A DNA stretch of 64,000 bases from Apium graveolens (GCF_009905375.1 NC_133650.1:297351957-297415956); one strand, 5' to 3'; positions 46,321 through 58,415 are shown, counted from the stretch's first letter. The notes: a model not told the origin generated them from the letters alone. A program made the numbers and translations.

Positions 46321-48534
46321 TTATCGTTCAATTTTGCAACTAACAGTGTGTTTGTTCTCCTGCTGCTCCAATTTCTTCATCAAATCTTCTATTGTCTGAG
46401 AAGCATCCTTTAACCGCATCCTCAAGTTGTCCTCCTCTTGATCTCGACGAGATCTTTCCTCTGAGAATATATCAATCAAAGTCTCTTGTTCTTTGTCAAA
46501 CTCTTGTATCTTTTGTTGTGCCTCCTCTAATTTTGTTTGGATTACAATGTTCCTGTCCTTTTCGTACTGCAACTCAGACATAAGATTAGATACTCTCTCC
46601 CCTTCAATTTTCTTTAGTTTCTCCTTTAGCTCAAGATTTTCTTTCTTCAGATTTTCTATTTCTTCCGCTGCATTGGAGTGCTCTTGCGTATGGTTAATTT
46701 TGCTGCTGACTGCTTGTGACACTTCCGCTGTATTGGAGTGATCTCGTGTATGGTAAATTTTGCTGCTGGCTGCTTGAGACACCGGTGGTTGCTTATTTTC
46801 CCTTTTCTTTGGTAGGGGCTCGGGTGTTTCTTGACTATCATCTGTTGCAGCTATCTCATTGTAGACCCTCTTCACTTGCCTCGCTGTTGGTTCTTGCCTC
46901 GCTGTTGGTTGTACATAATTCTCAACTTTGCCACTGTTTGAAGCTGGTTTAATCAAAGGCTGAACACTTTGTTTAGCATATAATTTCCCTTTAGCATAGC
47001 CAATCTGATGACAGTTTTCTCCCCAGTATTTCTTCTGAATCTCACTAAGTCGTTTTTCAAGTCTAAATAGCACATTTGTCTGCTCAAATCCCTGCTTATC
47101 ATGGGCAGGATTAACGAAATCAGCTTCTAAAATACCTATAATGCCACGACCACCACTTCCAGCAGCATTCCAGACCCTCCAAAATGGCTTAATAAGCCGG
47201 TTCTTGTGATACACACAGAAGCCTTGAACATCAATATGATATTTTGCATCTTTTACAAATCCAATTATGACATTAGCAAACGCTTGAGATTGAACCTTTA
47301 CCAAATCACCAACTCGAGCCGGTCTGTATATCTGCTCCTGTTTGTACATCATATCATTGACTATATTATGATGATCAACATCTCTCCCACGAAGAACTAT
47401 CCGAAAACAAGGTGGAATTCTCAAATACAGAACAGCTGCATAACTCCTCAAAGAATGTGAATACGTCAAGAAGTGCCTAGAATTCGGATAATTCCTTGCC
47501 ATCTCTATCTTCTTCTCATCTCTATTAGCCCCTTTTATCTGAATATCATGTCTATCAGTATCAAAATCCAGCTCAAGTTCCCCTAAATCATCCTCCCAAA
47601 GATTATAAATAACAACACGCGTACCTTGATCTTTTATTAAATCAAACTCCATAAACAACTCTTCTTCACTAGCATACGGTGACCACATCAACAAAGTATC
47701 CAAATTTTGCCTCCAATCACCAGGCGATGTACGAACAATCATATTCCAACTATTCCCCCCTTTCTTATAATCAATAATAGGAACCACAATCTCATTCTTA
47801 TTAGTCCTCTTCAAAAACGTCGTAGACAACATGCCTACACTCTGAGTTCCACTTCCTCCATCCTTCCCACGACAACGAGAAAACACAATAACATCTGCTC
47901 CAAGCCTCATAGTACTAGTCTTGAAACCATTACCATACTGACCAATAGTATTTTCCTGATTACTTTTCAAAGAATACCCGTACGACATACATTGTCGTAA
48001 CATATCAGGACTCATTCCACCACCATTATCCTCTACCAACAACATCTTACTATTATCTTTCTTACTTTGAATAACATCAATATGAACATAAGTTGCACCA
48101 TTACATACCTCATCCAAAGCATTATCCAAAAGCTCCGCGAACGCCCCTAACGCCCACTTATGACTCGTGGCATTGGAATGTAGAAACCTCGGATGAAGTC
48201 GAGCACGATCCATGACACACGTCTCCTTCTCAACAGTAACATCACTGCTTTCAGAAGCCTCGTACTGTCCCGAGTTCCAGAACTGCTTGAACTTATTAAC
48301 CGGAACAATGACAGGCTCATCGACACTATTCTCAACGTTGGAAACGGTGTTTGTAAGGCTAGAAATCGGCTGAATGGATTTATTCATTAATGCACGTTCT
48401 TGAGGGGACAGAGGATCAAGAAACCCTAGTGGTAAGATAATTTGAGGATTAATATTATCGTCAGTATCACTAAGATTTGAATCAGAATTATCACTGATGT
48501 CGATCATATCTGTGGCTTCTTGTTTTGCTTCCAT
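46321..48534 (-). CDS. MORC-family GHKL ATPase (737 aa, uninterrupted)
   Basis: Single frame from ATG 48534 to TAA 46321. Residues 1-105: acidic, disordered. About 112-330: GHKL ATPase with the N-box FAELLDNALDE (132-142, catalytic-site Asn138), VEDNGGGM (G1 box, 167-174) and GQYGNGFK (G2, 198-205). About 300-500: S5-fold region with RNYPNSRHFLTYSHSLR and FRIVLRGRDVDHHN, then the conserved KPFWRVWNAAGSGGRG and FVNPAHDKQGFE. About 635-735: coiled coil. No CW zinc finger, as in other plant MORCs. Plant MORCs act in nuclei in gene silencing, heterochromatin compaction and defence. Every key ATPase motif is intact, so it is probably functional. The absence of introns is odd, because the plant MORC genes I know are multi-exon; a retrocopy is possible. 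I cannot say which MORC subgroup. Confidence 0.93.
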   Translation of the reverse strand: MEAKQEATDMIDISDNSDSNLSDTDDNINPQIILPLGFLDPLSPQERALMNKSIQPISSLTNTVSNVENSVDEPVIVPVNKFKQFWNSGQYEASESSDVTVEKETCVMDRARLHPRFLHSNATSHKWALGAFAELLDNALDEVCNGATYVHIDVIQSKKDNSKMLLVEDNGGGMSPDMLRQCMSYGYSLKSNQENTIGQYGNGFKTSTMRLGADVIVFSRCRGKDGGSGTQSVGMLSTTFLKRTNKNEIVVPIIDYKKGGNSWNMIVRTSPGDWRQNLDTLLMWSPYASEEELFMEFDLIKDQGTRVVIYNLWEDDLGELELDFDTDRHDIQIKGANRDEKKIEMARNYPNSRHFLTYSHSLRSYAAVLYLRIPPCFRIVLRGRDVDHHNIVNDMMYKQEQIYRPARVGDLVKVQSQAFANVIIGFVKDAKYHIDVQGFCVYHKNRLIKPFWRVWNAAGSGGRGIIGILEADFVNPAHDKQGFEQTNVLFRLEKRLSEIQKKYWGENCHQIGYAKGKLYAKQSVQPLIKPASNSGKVENYVQPTARQEPTARQVKRVYNEIAATDDSQETPEPLPKKRENKQPPVSQAASSKIYHTRDHSNTAEVSQAVSSKINHTQEHSNAAEEIENLKKENLELKEKLKKIEGERVSNLMSELQYEKDRNIVIQTKLEEAQQKIQEFDKEQETLIDIFSEERSRRDQEEDNLRMRLKDASQTIEDLMKKLEQQENKHTVSCKIER
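46662..46781 (-). repeat. 60-bp in-frame tandem duplication inside MORC
   Basis: Copies 46662-46721 and 46722-46781 encode a repeated 20-residue unit of the SQA(A/V)SSKI(Y/N)HT type in the linker before the coiled coil. Nearby a 15-bp unit encoding a PTARQ-type motif is also duplicated (about 46878-46910). Confidence 0.9.
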
Positions 48535-49890
48535 ATGATCAAATAGGCTTTGGGTTAATGAATTGTGTTACAGTATATGATGTTTATGTAGGCAGCGAAA
48601 CTACAAAGTATAATTAAAGAGCAATACATTTTGTTTTATAGAGCGATAGAGGTCTTATGGGAAACTGATTAACACACGTCACAATTCTATTCGGGTAAAG
48701 ATTCTATACCAAAATTACACTTCTAAGCAATCAAGTATTTACAACGTTACTTTTTTTTCTTTTTTTTACCACGATACTTTTTTTTCTAATTTAAAATGAC
48801 TAGTTTTTTTAGTTTTTTTGTTATATCAATATCAATATCAATATCAATATCAATATCAATATATTCTTAATGTTTACTAACACTAACTTTTACAATTTAC
48901 TTAAAATGTTATTCTCTATTTTCCTCTCCTTAATCATTTGTTTATCCTTTTTGGTCATACAAAATTCAAATACATGATCCATTTTAATAATCCAACCCAG
49001 TTACAACCTATGGATTTATCCGATTTCAATTTATCAATACAAACAATACTATATTTAGCGGAATATCCATATTCACTATCGATGGGTTCCGGATACTCCA
49101 TATTCACTATCCAACATATTTGAATTAATTCAACATGGTAACTACCAATATGACAGCAATCACAGTTATTCTGCAAAGAATAAAAGGAATGTCTGATCAC
49201 AATTATCATCACAATTATCATCGAATGTATTTCAATTTCCTTGATTGTAGAGCTACATGATTCTGCCGATTCTTCTTTGTAAACATAATTCTTCATCGCA
49301 CAATTTGTTGCACACCACATCATACATACAATCTATAGTATGTATCATACTGAATTTTCAATATATTCTTAATACTTACTAGCGCTAGCTTTTACAATTT
49401 ACTTAAAATGCCCTTCTCTATTTTCCTCTCCTTAATAAGAGTAAATAGTCATATAAATTATTTATTAGCAAATTACACCCTGCAAAAATATATATATAGT
49501 TCTAATTGATTCTTTTTATGATTTACAAAATCAATAATCCAAATAATATCATACATGTCCATAATTCATGCTACAATTGATTCTTTTATGATTAGAAAAT
49601 CACTAATTTATTATTTGAATCATGAAAACAATTATTAAGTGCTGATTTTTCTATACATACATCAATTCCTCCCACTAATTATGTCTCAATCACATATATA
49701 AATCATGTTCATCCTTTCACACAAAATCACATCTTCCTACTAACAGTTAACAACCACTACACAAATGTAATAATACTCAACTATTTCTGATTTTCTATTT
49801 TTTCATAGTTTTTCATGTATCTATCATGTAGTTAAAAGATGAATTGATTCGAACTAATTCGCTGAATCTAATATTTTCCAGATTTTTAGC
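48535..49890. other. AT-rich spacer between MORC and RPA-like pseudogene
   Basis: Contains the MORC promoter/leader presumably within 48540-48720, a hexanucleotide ATATCA microsatellite at about 48823-48862, and two copies of a TTAAAATG/CTCTATTTTCCTCTCC block (48895 and 49400). No other gene. Confidence 0.6.
48823..48862. repeat. (ATATCA)n microsatellite
   Basis: Six to seven perfect hexanucleotide units. Confidence 0.95.
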
Positions 49891-49895
49891 AACAA

Positions 49896-52200
49896 TGTTC
49901 GATCAACTATCTTCTCTCGACCTCTCTAGAACCACCTGGAAAATTAAAGCAAGAGTAACTCGAATGTGGCCTTCGGTTCCAAACTCTTCTACTACAATCA
50001 ATGTCATCAAGAGATATAACCTCATTCTGCTGGATGATAGTATAAAATCTATATTTTTTTACTTATAATAGTTACATAAATTATATTTAAATATCAATTT
50101 GTTTATAAAATGTTTGCTATATTTAACCACTTCTTCACCATTGTTTGTTTATGTAGGATTGTCATGTACATGCTTACATATATCCAGATTACTGGAAAAA
50201 TGCATTCTGATAAGATAGTGGAGGGTGGCGTATACGTGTTTTCTAATTTTGACACCAAAAAAGCTCTTGGAACACTAAAACCTGTTTCCTCTAGGTTAAT
50301 AATTAATTTCTCACATACGACAACTGTAGATCCTGTTGATGATGATGATGTTATGATATCTACCCACAAATTTGAATTTGTGGATCTGAGTGAATTATTT
50401 GTTGTTGCACAAGCAAACGGTGGTACAGAATTTCCAGAATTTGCAACAGGTTTTGAGGACACAATCCTTTTTTTAAATTTTCAAGTAATTTTTTTTCCCG
50501 CAAAGTGTCTAATGTCAAGATTGATTGTAGATGTTATGGGAGTATTAAAGAGTTTTGAGGAGCTTTCCAAGATTGATACTAAGTTTGGTCAAAGGGACAT
50601 TGTCCATTTTCATATTACTGATGGAAGGTATTAATTTTCTTGGTTCATTCTGATTAAGGTATTAATTTTCTTGGTTCATTCTGATTATTGTTTGTGTACA
50701 TTTATTTAATATTACTTTCCATATTATATGTTTACTATTACTTCATCTATTATTTTATTCTAGGCATTCCTCCAAAGTTACCGTGTAGGGTAATCTTGCA
50801 ATTGCAATTGATGCACGTCATATTGACCACTACCAAACTTAAATTTTTTCATAGTTAGTTAATTTTTAATGAACTAACCTCTTTATTAATAAAACTATCA
50901 AAAATATTGCAACAATGAAGCTTAATTTTCAAATTTTCTTGGTTGCAGCCTCTGTTCAGATTAACACTATACCTGCTTCCAAAATTTATCTAAACCTGGA
51001 CCATGATGCCGTTTTTGAGATGAGACAGAGGTTCACATTTGAGTAATTATGGCACTTTTTTATGTATTTATTCTCAATACCAAAATTATTACATGTACTT
51101 CATTTTTCGAATTAGACTCCGTGAAGAAGGTTGCGTTCCCTCGAGAAAAGCTACATCATCAACTCAATTTGAAGGGTCAATTTATCATACTATTCATACT
51201 ATCACGCTAAAAGAACTTAGTGAGAAAACTGCAACTGATTTTTTGAAGGTATTAATTAATTATTTTCTTTACACAATTTTACTAACTACATATGTATAGA
51301 AATTTGAGTTTATTTTTTTTTCTACTGCCTCCAGACAATTTTTTTCATCATATGTTAATCATTTTTTAGATGATTTTCCTATACAAAGTGAAAGTTAATA
51401 ATGTGGAGGAGAGTGTCGGCTGATGGTACCGTAGCTGCAGCAAGATGGATTGCTCTGGAGAAGTCACAAAACTGGAAAGAAAATATAAATGCTCCACATG
51501 CAATTAAAACAATCATGTTTATCAAAAAAGGTTGTATAATTGTAAACTAAACCAATTTACAGTTATATGAAACTTCAAAAAATCATATAAGTTCTTAATC
51601 ATTTTTTTTTAATGTTTAGGTTCAAGATTTTTCTACTTGCAGAAGACTCTACAGAAGCGTTTAATTTCGTCCTCTATGACTGTGCTGTAAAACGACTGGT
51701 GGGTAGAATAGTAACAAAACTTATTGCCGAGGGTTTCGAGGTATGCCAATTTGTTATTATGGTATCTTTGTTTTAAATTCAACTTTTAATTTCTATTTGT
51801 AATAAATTTATTTGTCAGAATCAATTATTTTTTAGGATTCAGGACATATCCTCCGCATATTAAGGCTATTGCAGGGAAAGAGACACTCCGAATTCAGCTC
51901 AATGATGATAACATCATCCTCAATAGTTTAATTTACTATGCAATTGATGCTTATGATACTAATGGCTCCACATCTTCCATGTCTGCAAATACGGTGGCCT
52001 CTGAAATTTCAAACTCAGTAAATATAAGTCTTATTGTAATGCTCAAATTTCATTATATGATCCTTAAACTATTTATTTTTTGTATCTCATATCATTCACA
52101 ATTGATGATTTAGTGACTATATTTTTTACTGTATGATGTGGTAGAAATTACGGACCATGGACATACTCCAGGATCCGCTAGGTCTACCAACAAGAAAATA
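49896..52200 (+). pseudogene. RPA70-like (DUF223/OB-fold) DNA-binding protein, decayed multi-exon copy
   Basis: Exon-like blocks in order: 49896-50039 (LSSLDLSRTTWKIKARVTRMW), 50157-50630 (VEGGVYVFSNFDTKKALGTL ... KFEFVDLSELF ... ITDGR), 50763-50850, 50947-51032, 51115-51250, 51371-51535, 51620-51740, 51838-52020. They match the layout of plant replication-protein-A large-subunit-like proteins, which bind single-stranded DNA through OB folds. Damage: a frameshift near 50200, TAG at 50786-50788 replacing a Trp, TGA at 51421-51423, and out-of-phase junctions. The C-terminal zinc region survives only partly (KYKCSTCN). Such RPA-like genes are numerous in plants and are also carried by plant Helitrons; a Helitron end lies 5 kb downstream. 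Confidence 0.8.
50625..50686 (+). repeat. 31-bp tandem duplication across a splice donor
   Basis: The unit starting AAGGTATTAATTTTC occurs at 50625 and again at 50656, duplicating the exon end and its GT donor in the RPA-like pseudogene. Confidence 0.9.
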
Positions 52201-53688
52201 AAATTGGTAAGCAGTTTTTTATTATTTTACCACATATAAAAGTGATAACCTTGACACTTTTCTGATATATAGTTCAGTGATAAACCTGAATTCTAATTAC
52301 ACCCATTTGTTTCTTCTTTAGGAGAGGTAAATGTCCATTTTCGCCTGGATCTTTGTTCTGAATGCATGGGTGATCATGACATTTCCAGTTTTTTGTCATT
52401 TTAGTCGTACCAATCTATTTTTATTATTATTGCTCAGACACTTTTAAGTGTAATGTTTCCATATTTTGCATTTTTGCTTTAAAACAAAATCAAGAGATTC
52501 GACAAATTTAATGACTATTAGTGTAATGACTCTTTTGTTTCAGGGGTTTTGTATGGTCGGAGTGTCAAAGTTTATACATATTATATTTAATGGTTGCCGC
52601 CTAAAATTTTTTAACTAAGGATTTCTCCCATTGGACAGGCTCTTATAAGTTATAACCATATGTACTTTAACTTTGGATGTCTCAGTTTGGGAAGATTAGT
52701 CATATGAGTTCACTCATCTATCAACGTAATTATCAAATTTGATATAAATTAATGATCTAATATGATGATCAAGTAATAGTTTTAACCTATATATTTGATG
52801 ATCTTAATATAACCATGATGATCAAGTAAGTGTCTACTTAGACACTACCGGAAATATGTGCAATCAACACCAAATAATAGATGTTGAATATTCTACTAGA
52901 ACATATATTGTACTATTAGATTACTAAAAATTGATAAAAACAAAATTCTGCTACAATAAAAGCAAAGGAGACAACAACCAGAAGGAGCTAATTTATTCCA
53001 ACACCAACTTAACCAAAACAAAAGATTGTACAATTTTGTGCATCAACCATATTCTACAAAATCCAAAAATTTAAAGATCAGATTAAAACAAGTGCTCATG
53101 GTTGGTACGTTTTTATAAGTTAACGAACACTGAAACACTAAAAATAAGTTAAGAACTAACAACAAGTGATTTCTACACAGGAGTAAACTCTTTTTCTTTT
53201 CTTTTTTAAGAATATTAGGATCTCTTTCATTTACAGAATTTGTGGAGCACTTAATACACTTCAAATAAAACTATGGTAGTCGAAATAAGAAAGTTAATCT
53301 GACATCTTACAAGAAGGTTCTTCGCAAAAGTCATTAGCTCAACATTAGTCTATTTACCTGATGGTTGTCCGTTGACGAACACTTGCAAAGTATGGCCAGC
53401 TGACATAATAGTAAGAATATGATATTTTCCATGCTTGAGGAACCATTCATTCGATGTTATATTCACAATGGAGAGAACATAGTAAGATCATAAAATTAGT
53501 TTAAAACAGATATTTCAAAAGACACGATAATGATTAATATCAGTAGACGATAATATCATTATTTAGTTCTTCTCCTTCTTCTGATATTATTTTTGTGTAA
53601 TCTATGTCATCCACGTTTGAAAATATAGTAATAAGATACATTATGCTTCAATATATTATTATAATGATATATTAAATTGAGTAAAAAC
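52201..53688. other. AT-rich spacer with possible CACTA-type terminus
   Basis: No gene. At 52843 the sequence CACTACCGGAAATATGTG resembles the 5' terminus of En/Spm (CACTA) elements. I found no matching inverted end downstream. Confidence 0.4.
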
Positions 53689-55064
53689 TTATAAAGTAGT
53701 TGAATATTCTTTTTTCCGCATATCTTTCATAAACCAATGCCCAGGTGTAATATCAGGTATCGAAGATATTAAATCATATTCCACCTCCATCCCATCACTC
53801 CTGTAAATTCTCATCATGGCTTTATGATTTCCATCAATCGTGATTAAAAAGGTATCACGTCTCTGTAGACTATATTGCTTGAATATTTTCCCACTTTTCC
53901 AATACCCTGTGTCTTTTTCATACGATACTGGAAAAATAGTATCTCCGCAACGTACTGTATTCTCGTTGGAAAGCATATGACCATAAAATAGACGAACTAG
54001 CATTGGTGGAATCTATTAGGTAACAATAGTTTAGAAGACATTGTAGTACATATTTTTGAAATAGTAAACTAAAAAATTAATATATGTACCAAGTCAGCTT
54101 ACAATTTCTTTGTAATGCCACGTATGCAAGTGCATTACATGTAAAAAAGATGCAGTCCTATCTTCAGTTCCTGTTCAAAAGATATATACTTAAAAAGAAT
54201 CATAGATGTAGCATTAATCATCTATTCTCATATAATGAATATTATTATTACTAATAAAGCACAAAAGGCCAAACATTACCTAATGACATTTCATGTGGTC
54301 GAATATCATCACTTTTGAACAGACAAACATGAACCAGGTGTTCGTCCAATGAAATAAGTGAATCGAATACAAGAATGTCAAATATTTCCACTCTACTATA
54401 CCTCACGATTTGTTTCCATCCATTACCAAAATAACAATCACTGTGGGATTTTTCAATTTTAACTTCCCAGAATTTATACAGAAAATACAATTGTATTGTG
54501 TCCCCGTCTTTCCATTGTCCATATAATTCTGACATTTTTTTCGGAAGTAGCTGTATCAGTAAAATAATCAAAAAGTTAAACATTTATAACACAAAAAAGA
54601 TATAAGAAAACATTTATGTATCAACCAACCATTTTTCTTATCCATGGGCCAATATCAGATGGGCGGATGGTATGTTCATAAAAACTTAATTCCCTTCCAA
54701 GTACGCTAAAAAAATACCGCATCCTCGCCTTTTCATCCTCCAAATCATCCAAATCGATAATGAACTCTTTTTCTTTTATATTATTAGGTATATTCACACA
54801 ATTTTGTGAATCACAACCAGAATAATCTATTTCCAGACCAGATAAATTATATATCTCAATAAAGAAATTTCCACCTCCAATATAATTCAACAATACCGTA
54901 TATATTTGTCGGACATTATGGCTTTTCATAAAATTTTCAAATCCAAGTAATTTTTTATTATCACTATCATAAAATCCTTCACAATTAATTCCTCCTCTGC
55001 AAATAAGAAAGATTTGTCGAGGAAGTTTGGCACAAAATTCCATGGCAAATGATTTTGGTACTCT
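53689..55064 (-). CDS. B3-domain (REM-like) protein gene, four exons seen
   Basis: Minus-strand exons with consistent phases are 55064-54630, 54550-54280, 54170-54103 and 54012-53689 (stop TAA/TAG at 53689). Introns have GT-AG ends: ATG|GTTGG...ATACAG, TTAG|GTAATG...GAACAG, ATT|GTAAGC...CTAATAG. Exon 1 encodes a first B3-like fold (VPKSFAMEF...IEIYNLSGLEIDYS). Exon 2 encodes a clear B3 domain (LPKKMSELYGQW...WEVKIEKSH...FGNGWKQIVRY...DILVFDS). Exon 4 starts IPPMLVRLFYGHML and looks like a third, partial B3-like fold. B3 domains bind DNA in plant nuclei; REM proteins are multi-B3. The true start codon is uncertain: ATG at 55043 is inside the first fold, so an upstream exon is likely. No stop or frameshift interrupts the listed exons. 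Confidence 0.68.
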
Positions 55065-55249
55065 CTGTCATCAATATATACGTAAACGATCAATTTCACA
55101 TTTATATTAATTGCCAACGACTCTATATTGAGTATTGTATTACATACCAATGAACCAAAAAAGTTATGTTCACAAATTCCGACTAAGAAGCTTTTCCTCT
55201 TAGCTTTAAGGCCTTCTTCTGTGCTTGATAAGCGACCTTGCAAAATTTG

Positions 55250-57200
55250 ATAATATTGAAATCATTACGTAATTTTCAAAAAATATGTCAGAACTAGGCT
55301 AACTAGGCTAACTTTTTATTCATCCAAACATCAACTTGGAGTATAATGTAGAGGTTAAATATCACAAGCAATGTATAAATTATAAATAATAAAATAATTT
55401 GACATTACTTAGCAAAAGATTGTTATGTAAATCATATTAAATTACAAATAATAATACACAACACATTATACTATAACTCTCCAAAAGTGGTGATGTAGAA
55501 TATATGTGTTTTTGTACTTTCAACCTAAGTCAAACTAACCTTCATCATTTTTGCATGAGAGAGATTGTACAATGCTAAACTGTGACTTGCAACAAGAGTC
55601 GATACGATGATATTTTATATAATAGAACTTATAATCTAAGATCATTTTACAATGCATCTTGGTTTTTGTAAGATTTTTTTACATTGTATCTTTCGAATTT
55701 ATGCAGCTTACTTAATTGTTGCAATGATTTTTAATCTAATTAAATGAATATCTTTATGAATATTTGATCAAGATCAATATATATATATATAGGTTTTTTA
55801 AACATATTGAACAGTTTTAGGTAAAATAAGACAACTAATATATTTATGAACAATATATTTTTCATATATTTAGCTTACTTAAATCTTTATATGATTTTGT
55901 AGAATCACTCGAAAAACTTCATGAAAATTTGTAATGAATCAATCGATATCTTTTCAAATTTAAAAAAAATAAGATCTAGAATAACGAAATTTATAATTTA
56001 CATGCTTCCTTGAAAATATGTGTTTGTTTCCAAAGTTAAATTAAAAAAAAAATTAAAACTGATAAACTGATTTTCCGGATAAGCTTTTATTTTTAAAATA
56101 TTTTTACTCGGATTCTCAATAATCATTTGTATAATTTATCAGCAATATAAAATAAAAGAAATAATTGTTTTAGCTTCTTTCTACAAACTAACTAAAGGAA
56201 AGCTAAAATTACCTAGGTATCGCTTATCAACTTTTCCTTCCTTTTGTATCCATATCTATCAAACATAAATCATTACAATTTCATCTTTTCATATCAATCA
56301 ATTAATGTAGTGAAAAAACAATTAAAGATTATGAATCATGTTTTTGACCAAGCATTAGAAACTCCCGTAGTTGTGATTTTGTACAAGGTCATCGTTAAAT
56401 GACATAATGTTAATATTATTACTTTTATTTCATATTTTTCACATAATATTTTATAACTTATTTACAATTATTAAAATTTTATATTTTTAAAAGCCGTAAT
56501 AGCAATAACCAATTTCCCTACATCAAGATATATCTTAATCCTGATTTGGAGGTGGTAATAATAATGAGAGATATGTGTTTTTATTATAAGTTATGTTATA
56601 TTAAATATTAAATATATTAACTTAATTTATTTATTTTTACTTTTAAATTACAATTATATTGTTTGTACATTTTTTGTTAATATCTTATCATATTTTTTTG
56701 TTTCAGTCTTGAATTTAGAGGATTTGATGGACCACTTTTTGCCGAGTGAAATTATTAGTCATCATCGAATATCTTAAGGATTTAAAATTGCCAATATATT
56801 CGATAAAATATTAAGACCGTAGTATTTTAAATGCGTAGTGGTATTGGATATTGGATCTTTTAACCGATTCATTGAATATTTGTGGTGGGAATTCATAAAG
56901 CATTATAAATTTTATTTATATTTATTAGCAATTTATCAATTTTATGTCTTTCAATTATTATACAGTAATGCACGCACAATTTGTATTATTGATGTAATTT
57001 CACTAACATAATTAATTTAAAAATATTTTTAACAAATTTAAAATTTACTCCATGTACATTTTTATAATCGTAAATAATTAAATATAATTATGTGTTTCAA
57101 CATACTAATTCAAGTATCAGACACTTCTGCCAATCTTTGTATTTTTTTTAACAATACAAAGGTATGATGAATTTTGCGATATTGCACTAATTGTTTTTAA
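55250..57200. other. AT-rich spacer, no gene
   Basis: Very AT-rich with short TA runs. Neither strand has a frame of interest. It may be the interior of the Helitron that ends at 57259. Confidence 0.6.
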
Positions 57201-57207
57201 AAATAAA

Positions 57208-57259
57208 TTTTGTATATTACAAGAAATTCCCGTGTGCGAAGCACGGGCTATATTACTAG
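57208..57259 (+). mobile_element. Helitron 3' terminus
   Basis: A GC-rich hairpin (CCCGTG at 57229-57234, CACGGG at 57242-57247) is followed 12 bp later by CTAG (57256-57259) and then a T. This is the plant Helitron end: subterminal hairpin, CTRR, insertion before T. The matching 5' TC end was not identified, so the length of the element is unknown. Confidence 0.75.
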
Positions 57260-57417
57260 TATTCTTAATGCACGCCAGTGAAGGTATGCAATTTTTATAT
57301 AGAAAAGGGTAGTATAGTAAATAACTAATTAAAAAGATACCCAACTCCGACCCGTTTAATGAAAATAATCAACAAAATAACCACGTATGACCCGTTTACC
57401 CGCTTTCATTTAGTGCA

Positions 57418-57730
57418 GTCTTATGTATCTATCAATCAGAAATCCTAATTTCGTGGTATCAGCAATTTAAATATTTAAAATCGTAATCAAAGATCAATTA
57501 CGATCTTATGTATCTATGATCCTAATTTTATGGTATCAACAATTTAAACATTTAAAATTATAATCAAAGATCAAGATATGTACATCAGTCAGGGATCCTA
57601 ATTTCATGGTATCAACAATTTAAACAAAATAGTAATTAAATAACAATACGGTCTTATATATATATATCAATTAGCGACCCAAAATTCGTGATATGAAAAT
57701 TTTTAAACAAAATCAAACATCAATACAAGA
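57418..57730. repeat. Degenerate tandem repeat, about 75-84 bp x 4
   Basis: Each copy contains TCTTATGTATCTAT-like, ATCCTAATTT(C/T)(G/A)TGGTATCA and CAATTTAAA blocks. Copies start near 57418, 57502, 57574 and 57650, with increasing divergence to the right. Confidence 0.7.
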
Positions 57731-58415
57731 CTCAATTAACATGGAAGTACATCAATTTTTTCATTATTGTCCTTTTTTAATTTTTGATATATGATATGCA
57801 TATACATTTATAGAAATCTGAAAATTCAAATTTGTGATTGATTAGTTGTATTTTGTATATTTAGATTTTAAATCTTCCGGTGTATATATATTTTCTTTTT
57901 TTTCATTATTTCATCTTCAGCCGCCTTCCTTCTTCTTCCCATAACAATTTTATTTGTTCCTTACTTACATAATTTAAACTTATATGAGCAAACGGTGAAA
58001 TCCGATATATATGTGTTTATAATGTCGATTTATATATAATTATTATTTTTAAATATCCGTTTCAATGATATAGGTATTATAATAGTGGAGTAATTATTTG
58101 TAAGCAATGATTCGATCAAAACAGGTATTTGTTTATATATATATAGGCCTTTACTCCGTGAAGAACCATCTTATATGGAGAACCGTGGAGAACTATTGAT
58201 TTTACTATACAATCTCATCACAAAGTGTAAAATTTTATTTCAAAAAATATATAATTCGATGCTAATCTAGAATAAAATTTATATTTGAATATAATAAAAA
58301 ATTTAACAACTAAAAATTGATAAAATTACTTGTTTTTAAATTTGGTTCTAAAGTGGAATAATTTTTAATAAGTGTGTTTCTACTATAAAACCAATTTAAA
58401 CTTTGAAAGGCATAT

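Noticed and set aside
47206..48000. Plus-strand ORFs of 84 and 97 codons
   Set aside because: Antisense shadows of the MORC ATPase.
50103..50462. 119-codon minus-strand ORF opposite the RPA-like copy
   Set aside because: Shadow of the RPA-like exon, which has clear family motifs on the plus strand.
57117..57344. 75-codon minus-strand ORF
   Set aside because: Spans the Helitron terminus and non-coding flank; no coding texture.
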